Counted from the first letter of the stretch, positions 21,386-33,480 are shown. The stretch: 64,000 nucleotides of DNA from Anagrus nilaparvatae (GCA_022575985.1 JAKSXM010000014.1:1426001-1490000), one strand, 5' to 3'. Translations and numbers: made by a program. Notes: generated by a model not told the origin, from the letters alone.

Positions 21386-22705
21386 ATCAGAAAAGCATTT
21401 AAAATAGTTACTTGCCCATCCTCGAGTGAGTTTGGGCCAAAATTAAACCATGATTTTGACACTTTTTATACAAATGCAATTTCAAAAACCTTTTACAATA
21501 ACTCTTTACCTTCAATTTTAAGCCTTAATAACGATGAAATATACATTTCAAACACAATACCTTTTGAAATCCCAATTAATATAGAAAACCTCACCCCTTT
21601 TTCAAACATTCCAGAAAAAGATTTTACTTCAAATAATGAAAAATTAACTCCTGAACCAGAAATAAATTTTAAATTTGAAAAACCGAAATCAATTCTTAAA
21701 CCAAAAATAAATTCTACAAGCTCTGAAAAATTAAAAATAATCACTCAAACCGAACCTGATTTAGACTTAATTATTGAAAAACCTAAGGAAATACTTGATT
21801 CCCCAAAGATAAATAAAACATCTAGCTTAAATATCGAAAAATCTAAATCAACTTTTAAATTAGAAGATTCTTACCCTTTTTCAACAAATGATAAAAATTC
21901 AGAATTAAAACCTAATACAGAAAAACAAAAAGTTGAACCAGAAAAAACTTCAAATCTTGAAACTAAAGTTAAACAAACAAAAATTGATAAACGATTAAAC
22001 CTTATATATGTATCACAACCTGAAGAAATTAAACAAAAACCGTTAACCTTTGTATTACCAATTAAAACTGAATTTCCTTCTGCTCACATAAGATACGCAA
22101 CTATAAAAAAAATACCACCTGTTGTCCAATTCCACAGCCCAGATTTAGTCGAAAATGGCTCAAATCTCTTAATAGATACGGGCGCGGACGTTTCATTAAT
22201 TAAAGAATCAGCACTACGATCATCTGTTTTTGTAAACACTTGCGTTATTTTAAGATTAATCGGATTTTCAGGCGTAGCTGAATGTACCAAAGGCGCAGTA
22301 ATAATATCACTAAATAAATTACAATGTCTTTTTCATGTTGTAAAGGACGATTATTGTACTGGTTATGATGGAATTTTAGGCTTAGATATGATGCAAAAAT
22401 ATGAAGGATTAATTGACCTAGCAAAAATGAACTTATACTTAGGACCACTCGTTATTCCGTTTAGAAATAAAGAAAAATTTGTTATTGAACCAAATTCTAA
22501 ACAAGGAATATATGTTCATGTATCCAACCCCGTAAAAGATGGATATATGCCTGAAATAAATTTACATCCAAAACTTTACATTGGAGACGTATTAGCGACA
22601 AATAGAAACGGTTTAGCATATGTTATGTGTGTAAACCTCAGTGATGAAAAAATCGAAATTGAAGCGCTAACTGTCGAATTAGAACCATATGAAATATGTA
22701 GTTGA
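21386..22705 (+). pseudogene. Element B protease region of Pol
   Basis: The frame is open from 21386 to the stop at 22705 but has no ATG before 22388, as expected for a Pol made by frameshift or readthrough from Gag. The first ~230 codons are Lys/Glu/Pro/Ser-rich linker. The retropepsin follows: LLIDTGADVSLI with the catalytic Asp at about 22178, then YDGILGLDMM, the second conserved block. It lies in the same frame as the end of gag, separated by several stops at 21296-21385. A frameshift at ~22700 leads into RT. Confidence 0.85.
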
Positions 22706-24192
22706 AAATATTGAAGAAAATTACATTCCTGAAACAATTAATGAAATTTCTGAAATAAAAAATAGAATATATGAAGAAAATTTTGATAGAGATGAATTGT
22801 ATGCCAAAGTTATAAAAGATATTGACTTAAATGGTCTAGACAACGAAGAAAGAAAAAGTATAGAAACCTTAGTTTATGAATTTGCCGAAGTATTTTATGT
22901 TAAGGGTAGAAAATTTACTTGCACCCCTTTAATTGAACATAAAATTGAAGTTTCCTCTAATGTACCTATCAGATGTAAAACCTTTAGACATCCTCCTGAA
23001 GCTCAAAAAGCTCTGGATAAAATTCTGAAAGAACATTTAGATTTAGGAATTATAAAACCTGGATATTCTGAGTATTGTTCTCCAATTTATGTCATCCCTA
23101 AGAAACAATGTGGTGAAAATGGGGAAAAACAATATAGGGCGATTTTAGATTTTAGAAAAAATAAATGAAATAATTATAGGAGATGCTTTTCCCATGCCAA
23201 ATATAACCGAAATACTTGATAAATTAAGCAATTGCCGCTACTTAAGTTCTCTTGATGCAAAAATGGCTTTCCATCAAATTAAGCTAACTGAAGATTCTCA
23301 AAAATACACTGCATTTGCAGCCAATAACAATCTGTGGTTGTATGAGCGTTCACCTATGGGTTTAATATCGAGCCCATTAGTGTTCTGCAGACTAATGCAG
23401 AAGAAGATTATGGAGACTCTAGGACCCGACTGGGTCTTCGCATACCTGGATGATCTAATTATGATCGCAAAATCACTTGAACAACACTGAATCAGACTCA
23501 GACAGCTTCTACAACGATTAAAAGAAACAAAACTTCTTATAGATCCAAAAAAATGCTTTTTCCTGCGACGCCATATCAAAATTTTGGGACATATAGTTGG
23601 GGACAACCAAATTACTCCATCCCCTGATAAAATCGAAGCCGTTGAAAAATTCCCTGTTCCAAATACTGTCAAAAAAGTAAGACAATTTCTTGGCCTATCT
23701 GGCTTCTACAGAAAATTCATAAAAGACTATGCAACTATAGCTAAACCACTTACAAACTTGTTAAGAAAAGATGTACCATTTATTTGGGGTACCGAACAAG
23801 AAACTGCTTTTAACACCTTAAAGCAAAAATTGTGTGAACATCCAATTCTAGTACTTCCAGATTTTTCAAAATTTTTTTACGTAGTCTGCGATGCTAGCGA
23901 TATAGCCGTGAGTGCCATCTTGGAACAGCTAGATGATGATGGAAACGAGCATGTAATTGCATATAGTTCAAGACTACTTACTAATACAGAGACGTTTTAC
24001 AGCGTATATCACCGTGAACTCTTATCTACCGTGTTTGCTACTGAACAATACAGAAGTTATATTAATGGAAAGAAATTTTATATTATTAGTGACCACCTCC
24101 CACTAAAATGACAACATAATTCTTCTAAAGTTGACCAAAGAGCTTGCAACTTAAGAGCTAAAATTATGAATTATGATGATTTTAAACATTAA
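22689..24192 (+). pseudogene. Element B reverse transcriptase and RNase H
   Basis: RT blocks in order: HLDLGIIKPGYSEYCSPIYV, AILDFRK, YLSSLDAKMAFHQI, RSPMGLISSPLVF, FAYLDDLIMIA with an intact DD pair, CFFLRRHIKILGHIV and RQFLGLSGFYRKFI. RNase H follows: VVCDASDIAVSAIL, YSVYHRELLSTVFA and ISDHLPLK. There is a one-base shift in an A-run near 23160, an in-frame TGA at 23488 and another at 24109, where the family has Trp (PLKW). Catalytic residues are kept, but the frame is broken at least four times counting the switch into the OTU frame. Confidence 0.9.
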
Positions 24193-24365
24193 ATAAAGCA
24201 AAAATACAAGATAAAATTTTATTTGAAGGATCATTAGATGTCAAAGTAATAGATAAAAATTCAAAAATTACGATATTTAATAAAAATTTAAGCAAAAATA
24301 ATTTAAAAAATAACCCAATAAATAATAAATTAGAAAATAATAACATAGAAAATATGGAAATTTAA

Positions 24366-24920
24366 AATATTATTAAAAATGGAAATATTGAAGAAATAGA
24401 AAATGAAGCTGATAATGCAATAATATGTGCTCCCAACAGATATAAAAAAATCGAATATAAAAAAATAATTGATGACCCAAATGAATTTAATCGTTATAAC
24501 CCTATAGAAAAATGTGCTGAACCCAATGAAAAATTCACTAGGTATTTAAAAGTAGCTAATGATGGTGATTGTTTATTTCACAGCCTCGTAATTTTATTAA
24601 AAACTAATTTAAGTATAAAAGAATCGAAAAATAAATTAAAAACTAGTAATTATTTAAAATACTGTGAAAATACTGATAGCACATTCCATATTTTAAACAA
24701 AGACAAAGAATGGGGAGATAGCGACTGTATATATTTATTTGCAAAAGAATTTAAGAAAAATATATGTGTACATTATTGCAATAATGAACTAAATCAATTC
24801 AATTATTATTATGCAGGTGAAAAATTTGAAATTTTTCATTTACATTTAGCTTCAAATCATTATACCCCTTTAATTAAAAACACAAATATTGAAAATATTC
24901 CAGAAAATTCTATAAAAATT
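24366..24920 (+). CDS. OTU-type cysteine protease domain embedded in Pol
   Basis: This segment is in the integrase reading frame, which is open from 24366. It contains ANDGDCLFHSLV (Cys codon 24570-24572), the OTU signature of Asp, Gly, Cys and following hydrophobics, and about 95 residues later HLHLASNHYTPLI (His codon 24858-24860), the OTU catalytic-His block. OTU enzymes cleave ubiquitin or ubiquitin-like linkages. The domain is ~170 residues and sits between RNase H and the integrase zinc module. It could remove ubiquitin from element proteins or process Pol; neither is shown here. The Cys and His pattern is clear but I could not run a profile search. Confidence 0.72.
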
Positions 24921-26636
24921 CCAATGGAAATTGAAAATCTTGAATCACATAACGAAAATAATTCAAAAAAATCAAATGAGTTGGCTGAGACAGGAAAAGA
25001 AAAACCCATAGATAAAACCCCTCATGAACCATCCCCTAGAAAACCACCATGGGTCTACAAGAAAAATATTACGTATACAAATTTAAACCCTTTAAAATGT
25101 GTTGATATATCCGGAGACCAGTCATACCACGGTTTCCAAAATTTAGTTTTTTGCATCACTGAAGATGTACACCAAACTGAAGTATTAAGTACATTGATTG
25201 AAAAAAATTTATTAAGACTTACTGATATTACTCGTAACTATCCAAAAATGCACGAAGTAATCATAATGCCATTATTATATAAAAATTTAATTGCTTTAGT
25301 TATCAAACCTTTTATAGACTCTAAGTTTATGAGAACTGACTTAGACAAAACATTAAAAAATCTTGCAGCATTAATCGACAGGTTTGATTTTAAATCAATT
25401 TCAATCATAAAAGATCTAGATATTCTTAACGCAAATCAAGTATTAAACTTTATTAGTAGATTAAATCATTATTTAGGAAGTAAAAAGATATTAGCAACTT
25501 TTTACCATGACAATTTACAAGTACCTCCTCCCGAAGAAAGACAAAGAATTATTAGACAATATCACGAAACTCCTACGAGCGGACATAGAGGATATCACAA
25601 ATCTTTAGCTAAACTCGCAGAAAAGCATTACTGGCGTCACATGCGCGATGAAGTACTGTTATTTATACGCAGTTGTCCAACATGTCAACGAGTCAAATCT
25701 ACCAGAGTCAAAACTAAATTATCCATGGCTATTTCAGACTCTCCAGTTCATCCCTTTGACCACATTAGCATCGATTGACACGGACCCTTACCAAAATTTC
25801 AAAATTATTGTTGGATACTCACCGTAGTTGACATAATGTCTAAATTTTTTATAGCTGCTCCTTTACATGGCACCTCAGCCACGGAAGTTGCAGAAGCATT
25901 AGTTAATAATGTCATAACAAAGCACGGTCCTCCTAAAATTCTGACCTCGGATCAAGGGACACATTTCTGCAACAAGGTCATCCAAGGTCTCTCAAGGATT
26001 TTCAAAATACGGAAGTACAAAAGTAGCGCGTTCCATCCGATGAGTCAAGGATGCATTGAAAGACTTCACTCACCACTTATTAATTACCTTAAAATATATA
26101 TGTCTGAATGTAATGATTGGCCAAAATGGTTAACATTAGCCTGTTTTTCATTCAACATTACAAAACATGAAAGCACAGGATACCCTCCATTTACTCTGAT
26201 TTATGGATACAAAGCTAGAATACCTTTAGAATTCCCACCTAGAGAACAAATACTTTTATATGATAATTACCTTGCTGATATGACCACCAAACTGTCAGAA
26301 ATGCGTATTAATGCAATTTTTATGGAAAGACAAAGAAAATATAAAAGTAAGGAATATTATGACAGGTCAACAAACTTAATACATTTTAAAACCGGTGACA
26401 TAATTTACCTAATAAATAACAGAAGTGGCGAAAAACACTCAAAACCATCTTTTTTAGGATTTTTGTGAAATCACGTGCATAGATTACGATAAACATAACG
26501 CCGAAATAAAATGTGGAAAAATGAATTTATTAAAACCGGCTAGAGAAGCCGCAGAACCCGGTAATATCTGCGAATCACCTACAGAAGAAAATACTGACTG
26601 GTTAGATGATGCTACTAGTAGCGATACAGATGTATA
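24921..26636 (+). pseudogene. Element B integrase
   Basis: A Lys/Pro-rich linker and a ~150-residue stretch without a recognised domain precede the HHCC module (RQYHETPTSGHRGYH ... SCPTCQRVK). The catalytic core has D in HISID, D in TSDQGTHF and E in QGCIERLHS, so the triad is complete. An in-frame TGA interrupts the core at 25776, right after the first Asp. A one-base shift near 26460 moves the last ~55 codons, with an acidic end, to the frame stopping at 26636. This is the end of Pol. Confidence 0.87.
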
Positions 26637-27300
26637 AAAAAATAAAACAAACAATAAATAAACAAAAAAAAAATAAACAAAAAAAAAATACATAAATACA
26701 TTAATTAAAAATTTACAAAAAAAAAAATACAAAAAAAAAACAAAAAAAAAAGTTTTCTAAAATAATACTACCTACAATAGTAATTTAAATTTAAAATTTT
26801 ACCCTTATTACTTACTTATTTATAGATATAAGTTCAAATAATCCATGTAATTAATGTAAGACTATAGTAACCTTATTATAAAATCAATAATATATAATTA
26901 AACTCCATATTATAAAATATTAAATACATAGAACATATTTTTACCCATATATATATCACGTATATCCGAATATTTAGCATAATATAGTAACACTTCAATT
27001 ATTATTTAAAAATACTAATCCTTTTAATTATTAGTTAGAATATTATTATAAAATAAGATATTTTAAGTTTAACAAAAATTACTCAAGTAATAAAAACATA
27101 TATTACTACGTTGTGCTTTTTAGAAAAATTATCTTAGAAAAATAGAATTTTTATAAAATTATTAATAAAACCCTGCTTGATTTAGAAAACACGATTAACA
27201 TAACTAATTTAAAACTCACCTATTTTTACGATTCTGAAAACAAAAACAACACAAAAACAACACAAAAATAATAACAAAAAAATATGCACTTTTATATTTA
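26637..27300. other. A-rich DNA after integrase
   Basis: Homopolymeric A runs with CAAAT/ATAAA spacing and no supported gene. Confidence 0.5.
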
Positions 27301-27301
27301 A

Positions 27302-28265
27302 ACTCAGAAACCATTTATTTTAAAAGAACTTTACAAAATAAATTTCATTTTGATTTTAAACAAACTAAACAAACTAATAAAAAGAGGAAAAGATAAAATT
27401 AACAAATTTAACAAAAGGTTTGTTATCTATAAAATCAAATGTGATCAATGTGAATTTGCTTGTGTAGGTCAAACCTCCAGAAAATTATATAAACGCATTA
27501 ATGAACATCATAAAGATTATCAAAATAAAAAAGCAAATTCCGTATTCTATATGCATCATTTAAAATGCAATCGTACATTTGATTTTAAGAAAACTAAAAT
27601 TATTGCTACTGAAAAAAATTACAAAAAAAGATTATTTTCTGAAATGCTCCGTATACACGATGTAGAAAACTCTTTAAACAGACAATTTGATACAAAAAAA
27701 TTACAATATTTTTATAAAAATACGATCGACGCGCTTAACAAAATATTTTAAAATAAATCATTATGATTATCATTATTTTTCTTTAAACATTCCCTTTCTT
27801 AATTTTTCTCAGTAGCATTATTTACAGTCAAGTACTTTAAACTAAACAACACAACAATAATTATTTCTTTACTTTTTGTTTAACCTTTTTAAATAAATTA
27901 AATAAATTAAAAAAACATATATATTTTTGACAATGGGTCATAGCCCAATTATTGACCAGAATGAAAGAAAAAACACAGTGAGTTTTGCAAAAAATTAAGT
28001 TTTAAGAAATTTTTTAAATCTAAATTTAATTTAAAATTTTTAGTTCAACCTTTCATCTTAAAAATAATTCTAAACAAAATCAATAAAATTATATCCAATG
28101 TAATTAAGATCTATGTAAGTGTTAAAATTTTAATTAATTGTAAAAATTGATGTACGTATTTATAGTTTATAATTTTTACAGAAAAAATAAATGTTTGAAA
28201 AGGATGTGGCACACATCGAAACGTCACAAATTTAACAACTAATAAAAATTTGTATTTTCTTCTTG
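27302..28265 (+). pseudogene. Penelope-like element remnant: GIY-YIG endonuclease and 3' end
   Basis: The frame is open from about 27302 to 27751 without an upstream ATG. It encodes the end of a Penelope-like polyprotein: VIYKIKCDQC with the Cys pair typical of Penelope endonucleases, CVGQTSRKLYKRINEHHKDY with the conserved Arg and the EH motif, then a C-terminal basic stretch. The canonical GIY/YIG letters are VIY/CVG here. The RT half is absent, so the copy is 5' truncated. About 450 bp downstream, ggatgtggcacacatcgaaa followed by cgtcac resembles the hammerhead-ribozyme-like motif at Penelope ends. It lies inside element B. Confidence 0.75.
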
Positions 28266-28399
28266 TTCCTACTGATCCTTTTTATAATTGCTTTTAATTA
28301 AGCAATTATATTTTCATAAAAATATTTTTAAGAAATATTGGGAACGTCATAGATAATAGCTGTTTTTCAGTTATTTTTAATAATTTTTCATGTTATATT

Positions 28400-28862
28400 T
28401 AAAATCAAATCTAAGTTATTTAATCCAAATTTGACCGCATAAGACAGAAAACCTGGGCAAAAATCGGAAAATTTATGTAAAAATGAAAAAACAAAAACTA
28501 ACGCAATTTTCACTATAAAAATAGCTTCCCGACAAAGAAATACACTAAATAAAATCAAATCTAAGTTATTTAATCCAAATTTGACTACATAAGACAGAAA
28601 ACCTGGACGAAAATTGAAAAATTACATAAAAATAAAAAAAACAAACAAAAACTAACGCAATTTTCAACATAAAAATAGTTTCCCGACAAAAAAACACAAT
28701 AAATAAAATCAAATCTAAAATAATTAATCCAAATTTGACCACATAAAACAGAAAATCTAGACACGAAAATTGAAAAATTTACATAAAAATGAAAAACCAA
28801 AAACCAACGCAATTTTCAGCATAAAAATAGTCTCCCGACATAAAAATGAACCAATTTAGAAA
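28400..28862. repeat. Three tandem ~150-bp units
   Basis: Each starts near aatcaaatctaagttattta followed by atccaaatttgac, passes through gacagaaaacctggac and ends with a cgcaattttca / cccgaca block. Units begin near 28400, 28550 and 28708. No coding capacity. Confidence 0.8.
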
Positions 28863-29051
28863 AAACCTAAAACTATTTATCCATAATTAATTTATTAATA
28901 ATAAAGTAATACTGCTTATTAATAATAATCTTAAGTTACAAGAATTAATGTAAAATGGATACACCCTATTAATATTTTGACGGTTAAAAGGATATTAAAT
29001 AAAATAAACAAAAAGTAAATACAAAAATTATTTATTAAAGTTTACATTTCA

Positions 29052-29488
29052 TTATTTTCTGAAAAAAACTGTAAATAAATTAATGTAAGGTTCTGAAACC
29101 TGGTTGTTAAGATTTGCACGAATACACCTCCTCCAGAAAAACCAACCAACAAACACCATTATTAGTAAAAACAACAAAACAGCACAAACTGCAATTGGGA
29201 AATAATCTATTTTCTCTTCTGAAACAAAAAATATATATACGTAAATAAACTAACAAATAATAATAAAATCACTTATATAAAAAATTTTAATATAAATAAA
29301 AATATTACCTGGGCGACATTCCCCAGAAATATATTGTAAACCATGAGGACATAGAGCCTGGACAACGCCAACTACTCCTATAACAAAATAAATATAAATA
29401 AGTTAAATAAATAAACTTAAAGTAATAAATAATAATAAATAATTGACACAATGTACTCACCAGAAAAAAACACAGTTATCATATCCAT
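29052..29488 (-). CDS. Intron-containing gene for a short single-pass membrane protein, antisense inside element B
   Basis: Three exons on the minus strand join in one frame: 29488-29461, 29377-29309 and 29218-29052. Donors GTGAGT and GTAATA, acceptors TTATAG and TTTCAG, all introns phase 1 and 83-90 bp long. The 87-residue product has a signal-peptide-like start, a small two-Cys ectodomain (CPHGLQYISGEC, an EB-like spacing), a strong membrane segment (FPIAVCAVLLFLLIMVFVGW) followed by WRRC, and a short tail. Exon 2 has the same length (69 nt), phases and Cys positions as exon 2 of the gene at 38780-39357. The function is unknown. Being antisense to the element would preserve introns in a genomic RNA. 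Confidence 0.65.
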
Positions 29489-29749
29489 TTTTTTATAATA
29501 GAACTTTAATAAAAGTTTAATAAAACTTATTCTGCTTTATGTACACAAAACCTCGTGCAAGAATGAAAAGAATAACAGCTGTAATAATAATAATAACAGC
29601 TGTACACTGTCTCCCCCAAACGACATAAAATATTACTTACGTAAATACCCATTGAAAATTCACATAAAATTCCGATAGATGACGACAAAATGCAGTTTTT
29701 TTTCTCCTATTTTTATACGTTCACGCAAAATTCAAAATTTTCTCATAAA

Positions 29750-30290
29750 GTGATAAAATCATAAACTTAAAATTAAAGTATAGTAAAATTTATAAAAATT
29801 ATCAATTTTGCCCCTTTTGAATTTTAGAAATAATTCAAAAATCATAAAATTTACAGAAATTAGATGATTTTTTCCAATAATTTAAATAAATTCTTAAATT
29901 ATAAGTTAAATTATACTAAAATTTATAAAAATTATCAATTTCATCCCTTTTGAATTTTATAAATAATTCAAAAATCATAAAATTTACAGAAATTACATGA
30001 TTTTTTCCAATAATTTAAATAAATTCTTAATTTATAAGTTAAATTATACTAAAATTTATAAAAATTATCAATTTTACCCCCTTTGAATTTTATAAATAAT
30101 TCAAAAATCATAAAATCTACAGAAATTATATGATTTTTTCCAATAATTTAAATAAACTCTTAATTTATAAATTAAATTATACTAAAATTTTATAAAATTT
30201 GTCAATTTTAACCCTTTAAACTATTATAAATCAGTCAAAAATCATAAAGTTTACCGAAATTGTATGATTTTTTTTTCCCAATATTTTTTT
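29750..30290. repeat. Four tandem ~134-bp units
   Basis: The string aaaatttataaaaattatca recurs near 29785, 29918, 30052 and 30186 with little divergence between copies; each unit includes aatcataaaatttacagaaa. The array lies between the antisense gene and the first AT-hook ORF. Confidence 0.85.
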
Positions 30291-30608
30291 TAACAAATTA
30301 TTTTATAAAATTTTTTAAAACAAATTAAGTGACCATAAAAATTCCACTGAGATTATATGATTTTAAATACTAATTCAATAGTTAAAGTTTTATCTTCTTA
30401 AGTTATTCCAACTCATCAAAAATAAAAAGTACATTACTTATCATCTCATGCAAAATTCTAAGAGATGAAAATCACTTCTTTAAAAATTTGAAACCTATAC
30501 TCATTCAAATAAATAAAATTTTTTTTTCTCTTTCTTTAATACTTTATCTACCACTTCAGTACGTAACCAACGTTTATTAAATATTGACCAGTTGAATAGA
30601 ATAAGACA

Positions 30609-31213
30609 ATGGAAATGAAAAGTTCTATACATAAAATAGTGATAAATAAAAGTGCATTAGGTTCTTTTGACAACCCAATCGGAAAAAAACAAGTCGGAAG
30701 ACCGAAAAAAAAAAAATAAAATCCATTAAAGTAGTTGATAACACTTGGGAAACTACCGAAACTAAAACTAATGAAGATTTTGAAAAAACAACTAACGCAA
30801 CTGAAAATTGGGAAAACGAAATGGAATTTAAAACAGAACCAGTGTATTTCGAAGATAGTCTAAACGAAAATAATACTCTGGCCTCTGAAATAATAAAAAT
30901 CGAGGATAAACATACGATTCCTGAAGAACAAATTAATCCTACAGTCTTAGCAAACAATCAGATTTCAAGATTCACAGAAATATTACAAGGTAGAAACCAT
31001 AAACTTATAGATCAGGAACAAATTCCCTTTAATTACAGTGTATCATTAACCGAAGACATCCAAAAGAAAAGGCTGGAAATTAGAGAACTCCAAGAAGAAA
31101 ATAAGAGACTAGAATCACGACGAGCTTTCCTAGTTAACCTTACTCGGAGAATTGAAATTACAAAAGAATGTCACCGCAAAAATAAAAGACCAAATTCTAA
31201 ATATAACTGGTGA
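30609..31213 (+). CDS. AT-hook and coiled-coil cargo protein, paralog 1
   Basis: ATG at 30609 opens a basic N-terminus with GSFDNPI and an AT-hook-like VGRPKKKK. A 12-A run then meets a TAA; a -1 shift there continues into the long frame ending at 31213. Together they would give ~200 residues: basic AT-hook part, acidic middle (ETTETKTNEDFEKTTNATEN), a heptad-rich coiled coil (LEIRELQEENKRLESR) and a C-terminus with ECHRKN...Y.W. This is a DNA-binding dimer-like layout, possibly regulatory. It lies between pol and env. The similar ORF at 31993 indicates a duplicated element gene and not chance. The shift could be programmed or a mutation. Confidence 0.6.
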
Positions 31214-31992
31214 AAACAACCTACCAACACAATGCCGTCACTAACCATTAAGCATATATCATATGTATGTGGAAAGATAAACAAAGAAAAACAGTAAAAA
31301 CTTATTCTAAAATAAACATGCAAGTAATATTAATCATTATATATGTAAGAACCATAAAATTAAATAAAATTAAAATTAAATAAAATTAAAAATAAAATTA
31401 ATTAAAATCATAAAATTCATACACAAATAAGAACAAACTCCAAATTTATGTCTTTCATTAAAATTCTTTCAAAATTCTTTTCTAACACACTATTAATCGA
31501 AAAAAGATCACCCCCGTTTCCCTCCCCCTCCAATCCTGGGTAGGGAGATATTATATATATATAGTAAAATATAAAAATACAACATTCCCCTTCCAAACAA
31601 ATATAAAAATACCCTTCAGTTCATATAAATAGCTTGGTTTTCAGATAGATAGAAATGCAGCAATGTTATAGATACTCATTATATTATATTGACAGCTTAG
31701 TTGAGTAAAATTTCTTTAACCCGAACTTGCTGCCAATACTTTATCAAAAGACAGTCAATAAATTCTAAAATTTTTTTTTCTCATGAAATCTTAAACCTGT
31801 TCTAAAAATTGAAATAAAAAGAATATCTCTAAAACTCAGATAAAAACATAAAATCGCATCCTTTCGCATAAAATATGACCCCTTTACTGTTATAAAATAT
31901 CTAGATTAAAAACTTTTTCTCCTCATTAACCATTTTTTATCATATTTTGTCATCATCATTTTACACACCTTCAGTATGATTCAAGATTTAAA

Positions 31993-32822
31993 ATGAGTAA
32001 CATCACGGTAGAACCAATTAAACTAAAAATAAAATACGCACATAAAAAGAAAACCAAATACGAAAACGAACCAGATGGATCATTTGAAAATCCAATTTCA
32101 TTAAGACGCCCTGGCAGACCAAGAAATTATGGAAATCCAAATAAGGTCAGAAAAACAACACACTTGAAACAAAAATAAATGAAAACCAAAAAGTTTCGCA
32201 AATAACAACCGCTGAAAATGAAGAACAGCAGTGGACACAATTAGAAAATAACATATGTAAAAAAATAGAATTGATTGATTTTGGTAGAGAAAGCAATACT
32301 AGTAACGAATCATTGAACTTAATTATAAATGAAGGACGAAACATTCAACACACAGAAAATTTTTCAAATTCTTTTTAAAGTTTTATTGATAATGATATTG
32401 ATACATTAGCTGAAAACAATCAACCTACTTTAATACAAGATACAATAATTGGAAACGCATTCAATTTTATACAACCATCAAATGCTACAAATATATACCA
32501 AAACTATTCATATAATTCCAATGAACCAGCTTTTTCCCCGCTCAATAATCAAAATTTTCATCAAGCAACTATGGATCAACAACTTCGAGAAAAAGACGCC
32601 TATATACATCAATTACAATTATTAAATGAACAAGCCAAAAGTGAAATACATCATTACAAAATACAATGCAAAAAAATTGACGAAATTAACGAGTGTCACT
32701 GCAAAAACCCTTATGGAAAAAGCATATACAAATGGTGTAACTTGGATACGAAGGATTATCCAATTTTAAATATTAGAACCATTGCATATGTACATGGTTT
32801 TAACAAGAATTTCAAAAACTAA
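31993..32822 (+). pseudogene. AT-hook and coiled-coil cargo protein, paralog 2
   Basis: ATG at 31993; basic start, then GSFENPISLRRPGRPRN, which matches GSFDNPI...VGRPKK of paralog 1. As there, the frame ends at a TAA just after the AT hook (~32176) and continues after a -1 shift in an A-rich run. A second TAA at ~32376 interrupts the acidic, Asn-rich middle. The end (from 32571) has a coiled coil (LREKDAYIHQLQLLNEQAKS) and ECHCKN...IYKW, again as in paralog 1. Length would be ~276 residues. The in-frame TAA makes this copy a likely pseudogene. DNA binding is inferred from the AT hook only. Confidence 0.58.
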
Positions 32823-33480
32823 ATAAGGATTAAAATCAAAAACAAAAATGGTCAGCCACTTTAATTTAAAATTTTTTTTATTATTCTTCTCTTTTTTCCT
32901 TTTTTATAATATAATATAAAAATTTCTATAGAAATTATCACAAACCATATAAAATAAATAAGTTACACATACTTACGTATACACTCACATATACACAAAT
33001 CAAATCACGAGACTTATTAGTTCAAACGTAAAGAAAATTCTTTTTTGCTTAAAACACCAACTTATATAAATGCACAAGCGTAGAATATATGTTTTCCCAC
33101 CATATAAACGATCCCCTTAAGATTATTAATTAATTATTAATTAACCATTATACTTAAATATTTCATAAAAAATTAGCAAGTTATAAGGAATAAACAATAA
33201 AAATAATAAAATTTTCTATCGAAGAGCAAGTTTTTAACAAAGAATTTACCCATATTTTCCAAATCAATAAGAATATTTTTGAAACACTAAAATATTTAGG
33301 AAATTCCGAATATTTTCGGACTCTTCGAAATTACACAGATAATATAATTATTTTCACATTAACAAAAAAAAAATATAATATTGGAACAAAGCAACCTTCG
33401 AGTAGAAAAATCATGACAAAACACACTTTTAATAAGATTTAATTTCAAAAGAAACATCCTATAAAACAAAATATTATTCG
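32823..33480. other. Noncoding DNA before env
   Basis: AT-rich with no convincing frame. It ends in a pyrimidine-moderate stretch and ttattcgtag at 33474-33483, which I read as the env splice acceptor. Confidence 0.5.

Noticed and set aside
20282..25778. TGA recoding (selenocysteine or stop readthrough) in gag-pol
   Set aside because: Stops occur with frameshifts and a TAA in the same copy; no SECIS-like structure was looked for by computation and decay explains all of them.
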